A DNA stretch of 64,000 nt. It comes from Ruegeria sp. HKCCA6707. GTDB taxonomy: Bacteria > Pseudomonadota > Alphaproteobacteria > Rhodobacterales > Rhodobacteraceae. Positions 36,613 through 45,953 of the stretch are shown piece after piece (positions within the stretch are counted from its first letter, which is position 1; every line of letters begins with the position of its first letter). The position numbers and the translations under genes were made by a program. The stretch covers positions 310,001 to 374,000 of the forward strand of contig NZ_WQEG01000005.1 of assembly GCF_013033515.1 (NCBI RefSeq). Direction: 5' to 3'. Below the pieces are notes generated by a model. That model was given only the letters and a program-made list of their open reading frames with translations, made no database searches and was not told the DNA's origin.

Positions 36613-37076
36613 GACGCGTCATCCTCTGTTCGTGCCTTTTCCAAAAGCCGAGACAGTGTCTCTGCTTCGTCCAGCGATAGCCCGCCAAGCAATTCGTCGA
36701 CCCAAGCCTCATGGTGCTCAGCCAAAGTGTCAAAGGCCTGCTTCCCTTTTGGGGTCAGCCGCGCCAATTGCGCTCGACGATCTCCGGGGATCGCGACGCG
36801 CAGCGCCAATCCTTCTTCGGTCAGGCGGTCGACAATGCCGGTCACATTGCCGTTGGACACTTTCAGATACCCGGACAGATCGCTCATCTTCAGCCCATCT
36901 GGATGGCGCGACAGCGCCGCAAGCACGTCAAAACGCGGCAGGGTCGTGTCGTGTCCGTCGCGTAATCGCCGGCGCAACTCTGCCTCGATCCCGGCTGATA
37001 GTTTCAATAGCCGAAGCCAAAGCCGCAGCCGCGTTTTTGAGATTGGTTCTGGGATGGTTTTTGATTTTGCCTTCAT
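36609..37076 (-). CDS. MarR-family transcriptional regulator
   Basis: A 155-residue winged-helix repressor. The helix-turn-helix [33 protein letters not shown] and the wing ([20 protein letters not shown]) are typical. It is inside the operon it probably controls, between the SDR and enoyl-CoA hydratase genes, with four-base overlaps on both sides, so it should be autoregulated. MarR proteins of aromatic-acid operons usually respond to the aryl-CoA thioester or the acid. The likely binding site is the palindrome 55 bases upstream of the first gene of the operon. Confidence 0.9.
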   Translation of the reverse strand: MKAKSKTIPEPISKTRLRLWLRLLKLSAGIEAELRRRLRDGHDTTLPRFDVLAALSRHPDGLKMSDLSGYLKVSNGNVTGIVDRLTEEGLALRVAIPGDRRAQLARLTPKGKQAFDTLAEHHEAWVDELLGGLSLDEAETLSRLLEKARTEDDAS

Positions 37077-37792
37077 ATTTCACCTCCCGACATCGCAAGC
37101 GCATGGCCGTTGATGGACTTCGCTCCATCGGATGCAAGAAATAGAGCTGTTTCCGCCACCTCTGCCGGGGTCACAAGACGTCCTTGAGGGTTTGCAGAGG
37201 TCACCAATTTTGTGGCCTTTTCGCGGTCCACGTCGAACCGGGACATCAACCCTGTGATCGCAGTCTCTGCTAGATCGGTGTCTGTGAAGCCGGGACAGAT
37301 CGCATTGCAGGTTATCCCGTCTTTGGCCGCATCAAGCGCAACCGCGCGGACCAAACCCAACACTCCGTGTTTTGCTGCGGTGTAGGCGGGGACTGATGGA
37401 TTGCCCTTCAATGATGCGGTCGAGGCAATGGCAATCAAACGCCCGCCCGCGGACATGTCGCGCAAGGCTGCGCGGAAAGTCAGGAACGTGCCCGTCAGAT
37501 TAACGGCCAGTGTGGTGTTCCAGTCTTCAAGCGAGGTTTCTCGGATTTTCACCGCAGAGCCACCACCGGCGTTCGCGATGACCACCTGAAAGGGTTTTTC
37601 AAAAAGCGCATTCACTTGCGCCTCGTTCGTGACGTCGGCTTCGACATGAGCCATGTTGCGCCCCTGCGCGGCGGCCTCGAGAACGGATGCCCGGCGTCCG
37701 GTGATCGTGACAGCGTCTCCCGCATCGGCAAATGCATGAGCAATAGCCTTGCCAATCCCGGTACCGCCGCCTGTCACCAGAACCCGCCTCAT
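37073..37792 (-). CDS. SDR-family dehydrogenase of the anthranilate operon
   Basis: A 239-residue classical [11 protein letters not shown] near the N-terminus, VIANAGGG in the NNAG position (with ANAG instead of NNAG), the active-site Ser region [16 protein letters not shown] as the catalytic YxxxK, and a C-terminal [13 protein letters not shown]. It is probably an NAD-dependent 3-hydroxyacyl-CoA dehydrogenase acting after the hydratase in ring-fragment oxidation. It overlaps the monooxygenase/reductase and MarR genes by four bases each. Confidence 0.88.
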   Translation of the reverse strand: MRRVLVTGGGTGIGKAIAHAFADAGDAVTITGRRASVLEAAAQGRNMAHVEADVTNEAQVNALFEKPFQVVIANAGGGSAVKIRETSLEDWNTTLAVNLTGTFLTFRAALRDMSAGGRLIAIASTASLKGNPSVPAYTAAKHGVLGLVRAVALDAAKDGITCNAICPGFTDTDLAETAITGLMSRFDVDREKATKLVTSANPQGRLVTPAEVAETALFLASDGAKSINGHALAMSGGEI

Positions 37793-40083
37793 GCCTTTGT
37801 CACCTCTGCGTCTCGGTCGGCAAGTCGCCAGACCTGGTCACGTCCCGCAAGGTAAGGAAGCGGCCAATCAGGTGCTGCACGGTCACCGATTTTGGCGCCT
37901 TCGCGCAGTGTCCAATACGGGTCAGCCAAATGCGGGCGTCCGACAGCCACCAGATCAGCCCGCCCAGCCAACAAAATCGAGTTGGCGTGATCCGCCTCGT
38001 AGATATTGCCGACCGCCATGGTCTTCAGGCCTGTCTCATTGCGGATGCGATCGCTGAAGGGGGTCTGGAACATGCGGCCATAGACAGGCTTGGCGTCAAT
38101 GCTTGTCTGCCCAGCCGAGACATCAATCAAATCAGCACCGGCCCCTGCAAACGCCTGTGCGATTGCAACAGCCTCTTCTGGCGTCACGCCCTGCGGACCC
38201 AACCAGTCGTTCGCCGAAATGCGCACCGACATTGGTTTGCGCTCGGGCCAGACCGCGCGCATTGCGCGGAAGACTTCAAGCGGCCACCGCAGACGGTTTT
38301 CAAGTGTGCCGCCGTAATCGTCAGTCCGGACGTTCGACACCGGCGAAATGAAGGACGAAAGCAGATAGCCGTGAGCCGCGTGCAGTTCGATCATGTCGAA
38401 CCCTGCGCGTTCGGCCATTTCTGCCGATGCAACGAACTGGGCTGTGATTTCGTGCATTTCGTCACGCGTGATTTCGCGCGGAGTGGCGTTGTCTTTGGAC
38501 CATGGGATAGCGGAGGCGCTGACGATATCCCAATTGCCTGCGGGCAATGGCGCATCCATCTGTTCCCAGCCCAACTGGGTCGAGCCCTTGCGACCGGAAT
38601 GCCCTATCTGACAGCAAATTTTGGCGTCCGTCTCGGCATGGACGAAGGCCGTCAACCGCGCCCACGCGACCTCATGATCGGGCGCATAAAGCCCTGGACA
38701 GCCCGGTGTGATCCGGCCCTCTGCCGAGACGCAGGTCATTTCGGTGAATACCAAACCCGCACCACCCTTCGCGCGCTCGCCATAATGCACCAGATGCCAA
38801 TCTGTTGGGCAGCCATCAACAGCCTTGTATTGCGCCATCGGCGAGACAACTACGCGCGACTTCAGAGACAAATCTCGCAATTTGAGCGGCGCAAACATCG
38901 GCGTACGCACAGGTGCGTCACCGGAAACACCAGATTGGTGCATGAACCAGCGCTCGGCACTTTCCAGCCAATCCTTGTCGCGTTCGCGCAGGTTCTCGTG
39001 GCTGATCCGCTGCGACCGGGTCAGCATGGAATAGTTCAGTTGCACGGGGTCGAGCACAAAATACCGCTCTACCATCTCGAACCATTCCATCGAATTGCGC
39101 GCGGCAGATTGCAGACGTAACACCTCCAGCCGCCGGTCTTCTTCGTACCGCGCAAAGGCGGTCTCCATATCGCGCTCGGCCTGCAACAAATCTGCAAGTG
39201 CAATCGCCGATTCCAGCGCTAGCTTGGTGCCAGACCCGATCGAAAAATGCGCCGTGGCTGCCGCATCGCCCAACAGCACGACATTGTCCTTGTGCCACCG
39301 TTCGCACATCACCCGGGGGAAGCGCAGCCATGCCGAGCCGCGGATGTGATTTGCATTGGTCATCAACGGGTGCCCACCCAGGTGATCTTTGAAGATCTCC
39401 TCACAGATCGCGATGCTTTCCCGCTGACTCAGATCGGCAAACCCATGGGCGTCGAACGTCTCTTGCGTGCATTCCACAATGAACGTCGCGGTGTCTTCGT
39501 CGAACTGATAGGCGTGCGCCCAAACCCAGCCCTTGTCAGTTTCTTCAAAAATGAAGGTGAAGGCATCATCGAACCTTTGATGGGTGCCAAGCCAGACAAA
39601 CTGGCAGTGGCGCACGTCAATCTCTGGTTTGAATGTGTCCGCAAAATGTGCCCGAGTCTTTGAATTCAACCCGTCGCAGGCAACGACAAGGTCGTAGTCC
39701 TTGGCGTAGGTTTCGACACATTCAACCTCGGCCTCGAACTTCAAATCGACACCCAGTTCGCGCGCCCGGTCCTGCAACAGAAGCAGCAGCTTTTTGCGCC
39801 CAATGCCGCAAAACCCGTGGCCTGATGAGATCAGATGCTCGCCCTTATAACGCAGGGCTACATCGTCCCAATAGGCAAAATTCTCGCGGATGGCTGCGGC
39901 GCTTTTGGCGTCATTTTCAGCGAGATTGTCGAGAGTTTCATCCGAGAGAACAACACCCCAACCGAAAGTGTCATCGGCTCTGTTGCGCTCGAACACAGTG
40001 ATCTCAAAACTCGGATCACGCAGCTTCATTGAAATTGCAAAGTAGAGGCCCGCAGGTCCACCACCTAAGCACGCAATTCGCAT
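37789..40083 (-). CDS. 2-aminobenzoyl-CoA monooxygenase/reductase (bifunctional FAD monooxygenase + OYE-type reductase)
   Basis: A 764-residue fusion. The N-terminal half (1-380) is an aromatic flavoprotein monooxygenase: GGGPAG at about 7-12, the DG motif [13 protein letters not shown] and [14 protein letters not shown]. The C-terminal half (about 390-750) is an Old Yellow Enzyme-like FMN reductase: [20 protein letters not shown], the [17 protein letters not shown] block and [11 protein letters not shown]. This fusion is diagnostic of 2-aminobenzoyl-CoA monooxygenase/reductase and of salicylyl-CoA 5-hydroxylase. The enzyme hydroxylates and then reduces the ring of the CoA ester without aromatic products. 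It is the first gene of a 14-gene operon with the CoA ligase, which favours anthranilate. Salicylate is the alternative. Confidence 0.93.
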   Translation of the reverse strand: MRIACLGGGPAGLYFAISMKLRDPSFEITVFERNRADDTFGWGVVLSDETLDNLAENDAKSAAAIRENFAYWDDVALRYKGEHLISSGHGFCGIGRKKLLLLLQDRARELGVDLKFEAEVECVETYAKDYDLVVACDGLNSKTRAHFADTFKPEIDVRHCQFVWLGTHQRFDDAFTFIFEETDKGWVWAHAYQFDEDTATFIVECTQETFDAHGFADLSQRESIAICEEIFKDHLGGHPLMTNANHIRGSAWLRFPRVMCERWHKDNVVLLGDAAATAHFSIGSGTKLALESAIALADLLQAERDMETAFARYEEDRRLEVLRLQSAARNSMEWFEMVERYFVLDPVQLNYSMLTRSQRISHENLRERDKDWLESAERWFMHQSGVSGDAPVRTPMFAPLKLRDLSLKSRVVVSPMAQYKAVDGCPTDWHLVHYGERAKGGAGLVFTEMTCVSAEGRITPGCPGLYAPDHEVAWARLTAFVHAETDAKICCQIGHSGRKGSTQLGWEQMDAPLPAGNWDIVSASAIPWSKDNATPREITRDEMHEITAQFVASAEMAERAGFDMIELHAAHGYLLSSFISPVSNVRTDDYGGTLENRLRWPLEVFRAMRAVWPERKPMSVRISANDWLGPQGVTPEEAVAIAQAFAGAGADLIDVSAGQTSIDAKPVYGRMFQTPFSDRIRNETGLKTMAVGNIYEADHANSILLAGRADLVAVGRPHLADPYWTLREGAKIGDRAAPDWPLPYLAGRDQVWRLADRDAEVTKA

Positions 40084-40137
40084 CTTCGTAGCCTTCTTCT
40101 CTCAGAACGTAGCTTTCTCCATCTCCTATTTTATTTC

Positions 40138-40157
40138 AAGTATAAAATTTCAAACTT
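40138..40157. promoter_or_regulatory. Imperfect 20-bp palindrome, candidate MarR operator
   Basis: AAGTATAAAATTTCAAACTT matches its own reverse complement at 16 of 20 positions, centred on AAATTT. It lies 55 bases upstream of the monooxygenase/reductase start in an AT-rich patch that also suits a promoter. Its length and AT-rich character fit MarR-family sites, and the operon encodes a MarR protein. The link is inferred. Confidence 0.55.
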
Positions 40158-40213
40158 AAATTTTTCATGCTTATAGATCCTGGTTCGAACGACGCCAGCA
40201 AGCGAGAACCGCA

Positions 40214-40351
40214 ATGCCAGACTCAACCAACAGCCCGGAAGTCGCCCGCGCCAAGCCGTTTGCGCTGGATTGGTCACACACGTTTGGTCTGAATGATCGA
40301 CGGACAGAGGAAGAGCGGATGGTGCACGACACGGTGCAGATCGCCCTTTAG
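40214..40351 (+). pseudogene. Broken 5' end of a glutaryl-CoA dehydrogenase-like gene
   Basis: An ATG at 40214 opens a 45-codon frame ending at TAG 40349-40351. Its product contains FALDWSHTFGLNDRRTEEERMV followed by HDTVQIAL, which follows the conserved N-terminus of glutaryl-CoA dehydrogenase (F-DW-DP-LL--QLT-EERMVRD-A). The remaining roughly 340 residues of the enzyme are absent downstream in any frame I can see. It points away from the anthranilate operon and shares its upstream region, so it was probably a divergent partner (glutaryl-CoA is a later intermediate in many aromatic pathways) that has been deleted. Confidence 0.7.
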
Positions 40352-40631
40352 ATGGCCGATTTCCTGTTCATGGCAAAACAACGTTGTCCAGCCGCCAAGC
40401 GTTTGCACTGGCGATTGATCCTACCTGCGAATTGGCGTTGTGGCTCGTGCTACAATCTGTGGTTGTACTTGCGATGGCGCTTAAGGGCGCATAACACTTT
40501 TGGCCAAAGTCCGGTTTGTGAACTCAACCGCAGCGATGGCAAACCGAGTTCAATGGCGTTCAAGAACGGTGCTGCATGTATCAACATCAGAAACTCGGGT
40601 TCGACGCTATTTGTACAAGGCGCGGCAACCC
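40352..40631. other. Gene-free stretch after the broken dehydrogenase start
   Basis: About 280 bases between the pseudogene and the end of the CadC-like gene. A 106-codon plus-strand frame (40352-40672) is open but has no ribosome binding site, an unusual composition and overlaps the regulator; I do not consider it a gene. It does not resemble the rest of an acyl-CoA dehydrogenase. Confidence 0.45.
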
Positions 40632-42191
40632 CTAATCAGGAAGACCAAGCGCAACCGAAGCCTCTTCTGTAAGGGCTCGAAATTCAGTGTGACTCCTCGG
40701 AACGAGAGCCATTGCTTTTGATTTACTGAAACCCGGGTTTCTGCGTTTCGTTTCTTTTAGCCACTGCGACACTCCTTCGTCATTGCCAACCAATCGGTTT
40801 GTCATCGCCGCAAACATCGCGTGGCCCGCGTGCGCACCAGGCGTCAGCGCGGTTCGTTGTGCCCACTGAACGGCAGCATCATAGTCCTTTGCAGCAAGTG
40901 CGATCCACATCTTGTTGCAGAGCATGCCGCCACGCAGCGGGTCAAGCGGGCTAAGGGCAATGGCAAGGTCAGTCATTTCGTTTCCGCCAGCGTAATCCGA
41001 TGTGAAAACCTTTGCCCAACTGGAAGCGTAACGGCCAAATGCATAATTCGGGCTTTCAAGGACCGCCCGGTCAAACCACGGTTTACTCGCCTCTGTATCT
41101 CCTGTCAGCCACAGGCTTCGGCCCATCACAACATTCGAAAACGGGTCCCGCGGTTGCAAAAGCACACTTTCCTCGGCGCTGCGCCTGGCAGCCAGTCGGT
41201 CCGCGGCAAGGTCTGACGAGTAGCCCAGAAACACGCGTTGGAAAGTGGTGAACGAAATCCCAGCATGCGCGCGTGCCAATGTTGGTTCCAACGTCACGGC
41301 GCGCTCGAACATCTTTCGGGCTATTTCCGTATCTGCCTTGTTGAACCTATACATGTGACGAATTCCAAGATGCAAGGAAGACCAGGCATCCAGGTTTTCT
41401 GCGTCATCCACATCTAAAAGCCGCGCCTCATGTTCCGGCAGCTCAAACTCGGAAATATTGAGTACAGCCCCGGCAATCTCGGTTCGCAAACGTTGCACCT
41501 CGTCAATCGGGGCCTCTTTACGAATTGCCCAGACCACCTCACCGGTGCGGGTATCTGCCATTTCAACATCTACATAAAGGCGACCCGCCAACGCCTCGAC
41601 CATTCCAGAGATGCAGTATTGTGCACCGAGTAGCGACTTCACATCTTGAAATTCAATCGTTTGTCCACGAAACCTGAATGACGATCCGTGTGCAATGACC
41701 CGTAGCCAACGCACACTGGAAAGCGATCTGATCAATTCGCGCGGGATCGCATCTGCCAATGATCTTCCGACCTCTGGGTCGCCAATCGCCGAAAACGGCA
41801 GCACTGCAATACATGGTGGCGCCGCGACTGTTTTCTGATCGCTTGTTCCCGACGCTTCCTGAGTTTTAGCGCTTTCTATCGATACCAATTTTGCGGGTGC
41901 CACAAAGCGAAACCCTTGGCCGCGCAATGTACGGATGTATTTCTGAGCGCTCCCATCATCGCCCAATGCCTGACGCAGCGATTTTATGCGGCCAAGGATC
42001 GTCCAATCCGAAACCACGCGTCCAAACCAGACGCGTTGGACAATCTCATCTTTGGAAACCACCCGATGGCGGTTTTCGAGCAAAAGAACCAACAGATCGA
42101 AAACTTGCGGCTCAAGCGCGACAGCGGTCGTACCACAACGAAGCTCGCGGGTATCGGTGTCTAACGTAAAGGCATCGAACTCGTATCGCAT
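40632..42191 (-). CDS. CadC-like winged-helix regulator with TolB-like and TPR domains
   Basis: 519 residues from the ATG at 42191 (MRYEFDAFTLDTDT); a longer in-frame reading overlaps the divergent TPR gene. Residues about 1-100 form an OmpR-type winged helix (ALEPQVFDLLVLLLENRHRVVSKDEI ... RIKSLRQALGDDG). Residues about 135-260 resemble the TolB-like/adenylate-cyclase-associated N-terminal domain (IAVLPFSAIGDPEVGRSLADAIPRELIRSLSS). The rest is TPR-like helices. No transmembrane segment is obvious, so unlike CadC it is probably cytoplasmic and a one-component activator with a protein-interaction tail. It is divergent from the TTC38-like gene, with 172 bases between starts. Confidence 0.85.
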   Translation of the reverse strand: MRYEFDAFTLDTDTRELRCGTTAVALEPQVFDLLVLLLENRHRVVSKDEIVQRVWFGRVVSDWTILGRIKSLRQALGDDGSAQKYIRTLRGQGFRFVAPAKLVSIESAKTQEASGTSDQKTVAAPPCIAVLPFSAIGDPEVGRSLADAIPRELIRSLSSVRWLRVIAHGSSFRFRGQTIEFQDVKSLLGAQYCISGMVEALAGRLYVDVEMADTRTGEVVWAIRKEAPIDEVQRLRTEIAGAVLNISEFELPEHEARLLDVDDAENLDAWSSLHLGIRHMYRFNKADTEIARKMFERAVTLEPTLARAHAGISFTTFQRVFLGYSSDLAADRLAARRSAEESVLLQPRDPFSNVVMGRSLWLTGDTEASKPWFDRAVLESPNYAFGRYASSWAKVFTSDYAGGNEMTDLAIALSPLDPLRGGMLCNKMWIALAAKDYDAAVQWAQRTALTPGAHAGHAMFAAMTNRLVGNDEGVSQWLKETKRRNPGFSKSKAMALVPRSHTEFRALTEEASVALGLPD

Positions 42192-42363
42192 TCTCGATCC
42201 GCCCCCTCGGTCTTGCCATTTTATCCCAAGCGAAGCCTCAAATATAGATTCCCAATCATCTCCCAAAAATCTCCCAATTGACTTCAAGCAGCGCAGGCGA
42301 TGGCGCGGTAGAGCCATCGCATTCGGGCGATCCGCCCATTCAAGACAGAGATTGGAGAAAGAC
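42192..42363. promoter_or_regulatory. Divergent promoter region of the CadC-like and TTC38-like genes
   Basis: 172 bases between two divergent starts. It must hold both promoters. I see tandem short direct repeats around ATCTCCCAAAAATCTCCCAAT (42258-42278; ATCTCCCAA twice, 11 bases apart), which could be sites for an OmpR-type winged-helix protein such as the neighbouring regulator. Confidence 0.5.
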
Positions 42364-43716
42364 ATGTCCCATCAAGAAACAAGATTGTCCGGAAGTCGGC
42401 CGACTTCAGGAGCAAAAGACGTTGCTGAGGATTATTTCAACGCCGCGATGCGCGCGTTCAACATATATCGGGGCGATCCCGTCGAGCTCGCTGACCAGGC
42501 GATCGAAGCCGCACCGGATTTCGCCATGCCGTATATTCTAAAAGCCTATCTGTTCGGGTTGGCAACCGAGCCTGAAGCAGCCATTGAGGCGCGCACCATA
42601 TTGGCGACGGTGCGCCCTCTTGCGAGATCTGACCTGGAGAGATCTCATGTTTCGGCGCTGGACGCGCTTCTGTCGAACAATTGGACAGAGGCTGCCGTCA
42701 GGCTGGACCGCCATAACATGGAATTTCCACATGACATCCTGGGTCTGCAAGCTGGTCACCTGATGGACTTTTACCGTGCCAATGCGCGCGACATGCGTGA
42801 TCGGATCGCCCGGGTTCTACCAAAGTGGTCCGAGGATCAACCGGGGTATTCCATCTTGCTTGGTATGTATTCGTTTGGACTGGAAGAGACCGGAGATTAT
42901 GCCCGCGCTGAAGCCTTTGGTCGCGAAGCAGTCGAACGCGATCCCTTGGACTGCTGGGCGCAGCATGCCGTCGCGCATGTTCTGGAAATGCAAGGTCGTG
43001 CTGAAGACGGCATCGCTTGGATGGCATCTCGGGAGCCTCATTGGTCGGGTAACGACAACTTCTTCAAAGTCCATAACTGGTGGCACAAGGCGCTGTATCA
43101 CCTCGACCTTGGCCAAGCCGACGAGGCGATCAACCTGTATGATGCGCGTATAAGAGACGGGAAAAGCGAAGTCGCATTGGATCTGGTCGATGCTTCGGCT
43201 TTGCTGTGGCGCTTGCATCTGGAAGATCACGACATTTCAGACCGATGGTCAGATGTCGCGGCCTGTTGGGACAACCACGCTGACGGCAAACTGTACCCAT
43301 TTAATGATTGGCATGCAGCTATGGCCTATCTCGGCTCTGGCCGCGATGACGAAGTTTATCGGATCCTCGATCAGTATCGCAATTCACCCGCCGGTGGTGA
43401 TGAGACATCGCGTTGGGCCGCTGCAACAGGACTGCCTCTGATCGAAGGGTTCCGGGCGTTCTGGGAGGGTCGTTACGCGGACGCGACCGAAGCGCTCCAT
43501 GGTGCGCGGTTTATCGCAAACTCTTTCGGTGGCAGTCACGCGCAGCGCGATATCATCGATTGGACGTTGACCGAAGCCGCAGTGCGTTCAGGCAATCGAA
43601 ATGCGGCTGAGGCCCTGGCAAACGAGCGGCTGGCAGTAAAGCCGCATAGCCCCATCAACAAGCGCTTCTTGGGTCGCGCCGGAGAGCAACCAAACAACGC
43701 CGTTGCCGTCGCTTGA
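42364..43716 (+). CDS. Tetratricopeptide-repeat protein, TTC38-like
   Basis: A 450-residue helical repeat protein starting at ATG 42364 with GGAGAAAGAC upstream. The regions AMRAFNIYRGDPVELADQAIEAAPDFAMPYILKAYL, WAQHAVAHVLEMQGRAEDGIAWM and VHNWWHKALYHLDLGQADEAINLYDARI closely follow the eukaryotic and bacterial TTC38 family, including the HAVAHVLEM and WHKALYH cores. Function of the family is unknown; conserved histidines in the two cores (HAVAH and HNWWHKALYH) could form a metal or active site. It is divergent from a regulator that itself carries TPR-like repeats, and is followed by a GNAT acetyltransferase. Confidence 0.85.
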   Translation: MSHQETRLSGSRPTSGAKDVAEDYFNAAMRAFNIYRGDPVELADQAIEAAPDFAMPYILKAYLFGLATEPEAAIEARTILATVRPLARSDLERSHVSALDALLSNNWTEAAVRLDRHNMEFPHDILGLQAGHLMDFYRANARDMRDRIARVLPKWSEDQPGYSILLGMYSFGLEETGDYARAEAFGREAVERDPLDCWAQHAVAHVLEMQGRAEDGIAWMASREPHWSGNDNFFKVHNWWHKALYHLDLGQADEAINLYDARIRDGKSEVALDLVDASALLWRLHLEDHDISDRWSDVAACWDNHADGKLYPFNDWHAAMAYLGSGRDDEVYRILDQYRNSPAGGDETSRWAAATGLPLIEGFRAFWEGRYADATEALHGARFIANSFGGSHAQRDIIDWTLTEAAVRSGNRNAAEALANERLAVKPHSPINKRFLGRAGEQPNNAVAVA

Positions 43717-43789
43717 TTGCCACGGCCGGAAAGAAACTTACGCTGGCGCGACACGTTCGCGTCAGACAATCTGATTGGAAGGACAAACA

Positions 43790-44335
43790 ATGAGAATTGA
43801 TATCCGCCATGTAGAAGCACAAGATGTTTCGGACATCAAAGGCATTCTAACTGATGAATCAGTGATGCTGGGCACGATGCGATTGCCACATGTTGCAAAC
43901 GCCAATGTCGAAGCGCGCATCAAGTCGGGACCAGGTGATTACAAACTGGTGGCAGAAGTTGATGGATGCGTTGTTGGCATCTGCTTTATGTCGACTGAAC
44001 CGAACGTACCGCGCCACAACCACGTGGGCCAAATTGACCTGCTAGCAGTGCGCGAAGATTTCCAAGGCAACGGAATAGCCAAAGCGCTGCTGGGTGCAAT
44101 GCTGGATTTGTGTGATAACTGGTTGCAGCTTGAGCGAACTGGTCTTTTGGTCTGGTCGGACAACACCCACGCCTTGGAACTTTATGAGGCGTTTGGGTTC
44201 GAGAAAGAAGGCGTAATTCGCAGATACGCACGTCGTCCGGGCGGGTATGCCGACGCTGTCATGATGGGTCGATTGTCGGATCGAGTATCGGCTGCAAGTG
44301 TGCGTAAAAGCAATCACGTGGTGCACACGCCGTGA
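43790..44335 (+). CDS. GNAT-family N-acetyltransferase
   Basis: A 181-residue acetyltransferase from the ATG at 43790, with GGAAGGA 6 bases upstream. The acetyl-CoA-binding segment is VREDFQGNGIAKALLGAM (a QGNGIA form of the Q/RxxGxG/A motif), and NTHALELYEAFGFEKEGVIRRYA is the usual motif B end. The pattern is of the RimI/YhhY (L-amino-acid or small-molecule acetyltransferase) type. It follows the TTC38-like gene by 73 bases and may share its transcript. Substrate unknown. Confidence 0.88.
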   Translation: MRIDIRHVEAQDVSDIKGILTDESVMLGTMRLPHVANANVEARIKSGPGDYKLVAEVDGCVVGICFMSTEPNVPRHNHVGQIDLLAVREDFQGNGIAKALLGAMLDLCDNWLQLERTGLLVWSDNTHALELYEAFGFEKEGVIRRYARRPGGYADAVMMGRLSDRVSAASVRKSNHVVHTP

Positions 44336-44463
44336 AGGTCCTCCTACCAAGCAAACCCAACGCATCGAAGTAAGCCACCCCTTCGCCACCCAAAGGTTAA
44401 CAAGAGACCCGAGACCCTGTAGGTTTATTTCGAAAACGTAGCGGCTATTGGAGCGGATTCAGA

Positions 44464-45375
44464 ATGGCGCGACAGTTCCCTTTCGAAGCTGACAAGACCT
44501 TTCTCGTTTATGCCGGCACTGGCACCGACCTGATATTCAATCATGGTGTTGAGTTGCCCGGTTTCGCGTCGTTTCCATTGCTGGAAAAACCCGGTACCAG
44601 GGCGATATTGGCCAGTCAGATGCAGGCTCTTGTCGATCTCGCCGGTGAAATGCGCGTCGGGTGCATCCTCGACGCGCCCACATGGATGGCAAACGCCGAC
44701 CGGTCAGCACCTTTGGGGTACGACGCCGAACGGCTTGTTGAAGTAAACAAAGATGCGGTCAGTCTAATGGAAGACGTACGCCAAGCTGCCGCGCGCGATG
44801 ATGTACTGGTGTCGGCTTGTATTGGCCCGCGCTATGATCCTTACGCAGACGTACCACCGGTATCCATCGAAGACGCACGGCAATACCACGCCGCTCAAAT
44901 GCACAGCCTGAAAGACACCAGCGTAGACCTGGTCACCGCATATACATTCAACCGGCCAAGCGAAGCAGCGGGATGCATCCTCGCCGCCCGAGACGCCGAC
45001 CTGCCGATCATCATGTCTTTGGTTGTCGAAACAGACGGATGCCTTGCAGACGGTACCAAACTTGTGGACGGTATTGATCAGATCGACGCGGCAACCGACG
45101 CGTCTGCGCTGTTTTTTATGGTCAACTGCGCTCATCCGACCCACTTCGCCGGAGCGCTTGGCAACCACCCCCGACTTAGAGGTCTGGTGGCAAATGCTTC
45201 GAGTTGCTCGCATGCGGAACTTGACGAAGCCGATGAGTTGGACGAAGGCGATCCAATTGAACTTGGGAAACAAATTGCCGCGATTGCGCAGCAGAACCCG
45301 TCGATACATATTTTTGGAGGGTGCTGTGGCACCGACATGCGTCACCTGAAATCGATGGCAAGCGAATTGGTGTAG
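44464..45375 (+). CDS. Homocysteine S-methyltransferase family protein
   Basis: A 303-residue TIM-barrel protein of the homocysteine/betaine-homocysteine methyltransferase family. The zinc-binding cysteines are present: one in MVNCAHP (about residue 222) and a pair in GGCCGTDMRH (about 286-287). The N-terminus TFLVYAGTGTDLIF replaces the usual DGxxGTxL motif. Such enzymes move methyl groups from S-methylmethionine or other donors to homocysteine or another thiol. It stands after the GNAT gene with a 128-base gap, so its own promoter is likely. The divergent N-terminal motif means that the acceptor may not be homocysteine. Confidence 0.85.
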   Translation: MARQFPFEADKTFLVYAGTGTDLIFNHGVELPGFASFPLLEKPGTRAILASQMQALVDLAGEMRVGCILDAPTWMANADRSAPLGYDAERLVEVNKDAVSLMEDVRQAAARDDVLVSACIGPRYDPYADVPPVSIEDARQYHAAQMHSLKDTSVDLVTAYTFNRPSEAAGCILAARDADLPIIMSLVVETDGCLADGTKLVDGIDQIDAATDASALFFMVNCAHPTHFAGALGNHPRLRGLVANASSCSHAELDEADELDEGDPIELGKQIAAIAQQNPSIHIFGGCCGTDMRHLKSMASELV

Positions 45376-45387
45376 CCAACTTGGTTC

Positions 45388-45411
45388 GATCTTAGCGTTA
45401 GCGCTGAGATC
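45388..45411 (+). terminator. Hairpin after the homocysteine methyltransferase-like gene
   Basis: GATCTTAGCG and CGCTGAGATC pair over 10 bp (one G-U) around a 4-base loop, 13 bases after the stop. No T-run follows, so it is only terminator-like. Confidence 0.5.
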
Positions 45412-45618
45412 TGACGTGATGCCGTGCCTCGCTTCCACAACCTGTTTGTGCGGCTCCTTACCGCCGCTCATCTTCAAGATACAGTGTTTTTTGGCAGTAC
45501 CTGAATGCAGCCATCCGCCGAGCATTCGCAACAAATGCTAGGCCGAAGCTTTGATATGCTCACAGCAATGCAAAAAGACGGACCCAGAGCCCGCCTTCGC
45601 CTCAAGCATCGCGAGCAC

Positions 45619-45939
45619 TTAAGTCAGCGCGGCGATGTTCTTGAGGCCGAGTTCATAGGTCTTGCCGAGCATACGATCAATGAAGAGACCGAAAATCCGG
45701 AAGACTGGATTGAAACCCATGTCCGAGGTCACGGTCCATGTCACGCAAGCGCCGTTGCCGGTCGCTATGGCTTCGATGGTTTGCACCGGTTTGCCCATCG
45801 CACCTAGATCGATGAGGTGCGTGACCCGCGTCGCGGTAACATCGGTCACAGTCTGGGTGCCTTTGCCCTCCTTTCCTTCGAAACGGAAGCCGGAACCAAC
45901 ACCTTCGGTAGGACCAAAGGGCGTGATTTTCAGGTTAAG
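45619..45939 (-). pseudogene. 5'-truncated SRPBCC/polyketide cyclase-like gene
   Basis: An open frame of 106 codons without its own proper start; TAA closes it upstream at about 45942. Its product runs LKITPFGPTEGVGSGFRF ... GNGACVTWTVTSDMGFNPVFRIFGLFIDRMLGKTYELGL, which matches the C-terminal two thirds of SRPBCC (START-like) proteins, where the WxxxxDLGFNPxxRxxGLxxDRMxGxxxxxGL ending is typical. The N-terminal signal/TM and first strands (about 60 residues) are missing, and the frame stops a dozen bases short of the cysteine hydrolase stop. This looks like a deletion junction. A GTG at 45849 could start a short protein, but that would remove part of the fold. Confidence 0.72.
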
Positions 45940-45953
45940 TTAGTGAGGGCGCG

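Noticed and set aside
37930..39120. 396-codon plus-strand frame inside the monooxygenase/reductase gene
   Set aside because: Antisense to a diagnostic fusion enzyme, with no recognisable domain.
40352..40672. 106-codon plus-strand frame after the broken dehydrogenase
   Set aside because: No ribosome binding site, no domain, and it overlaps the CadC-like gene.
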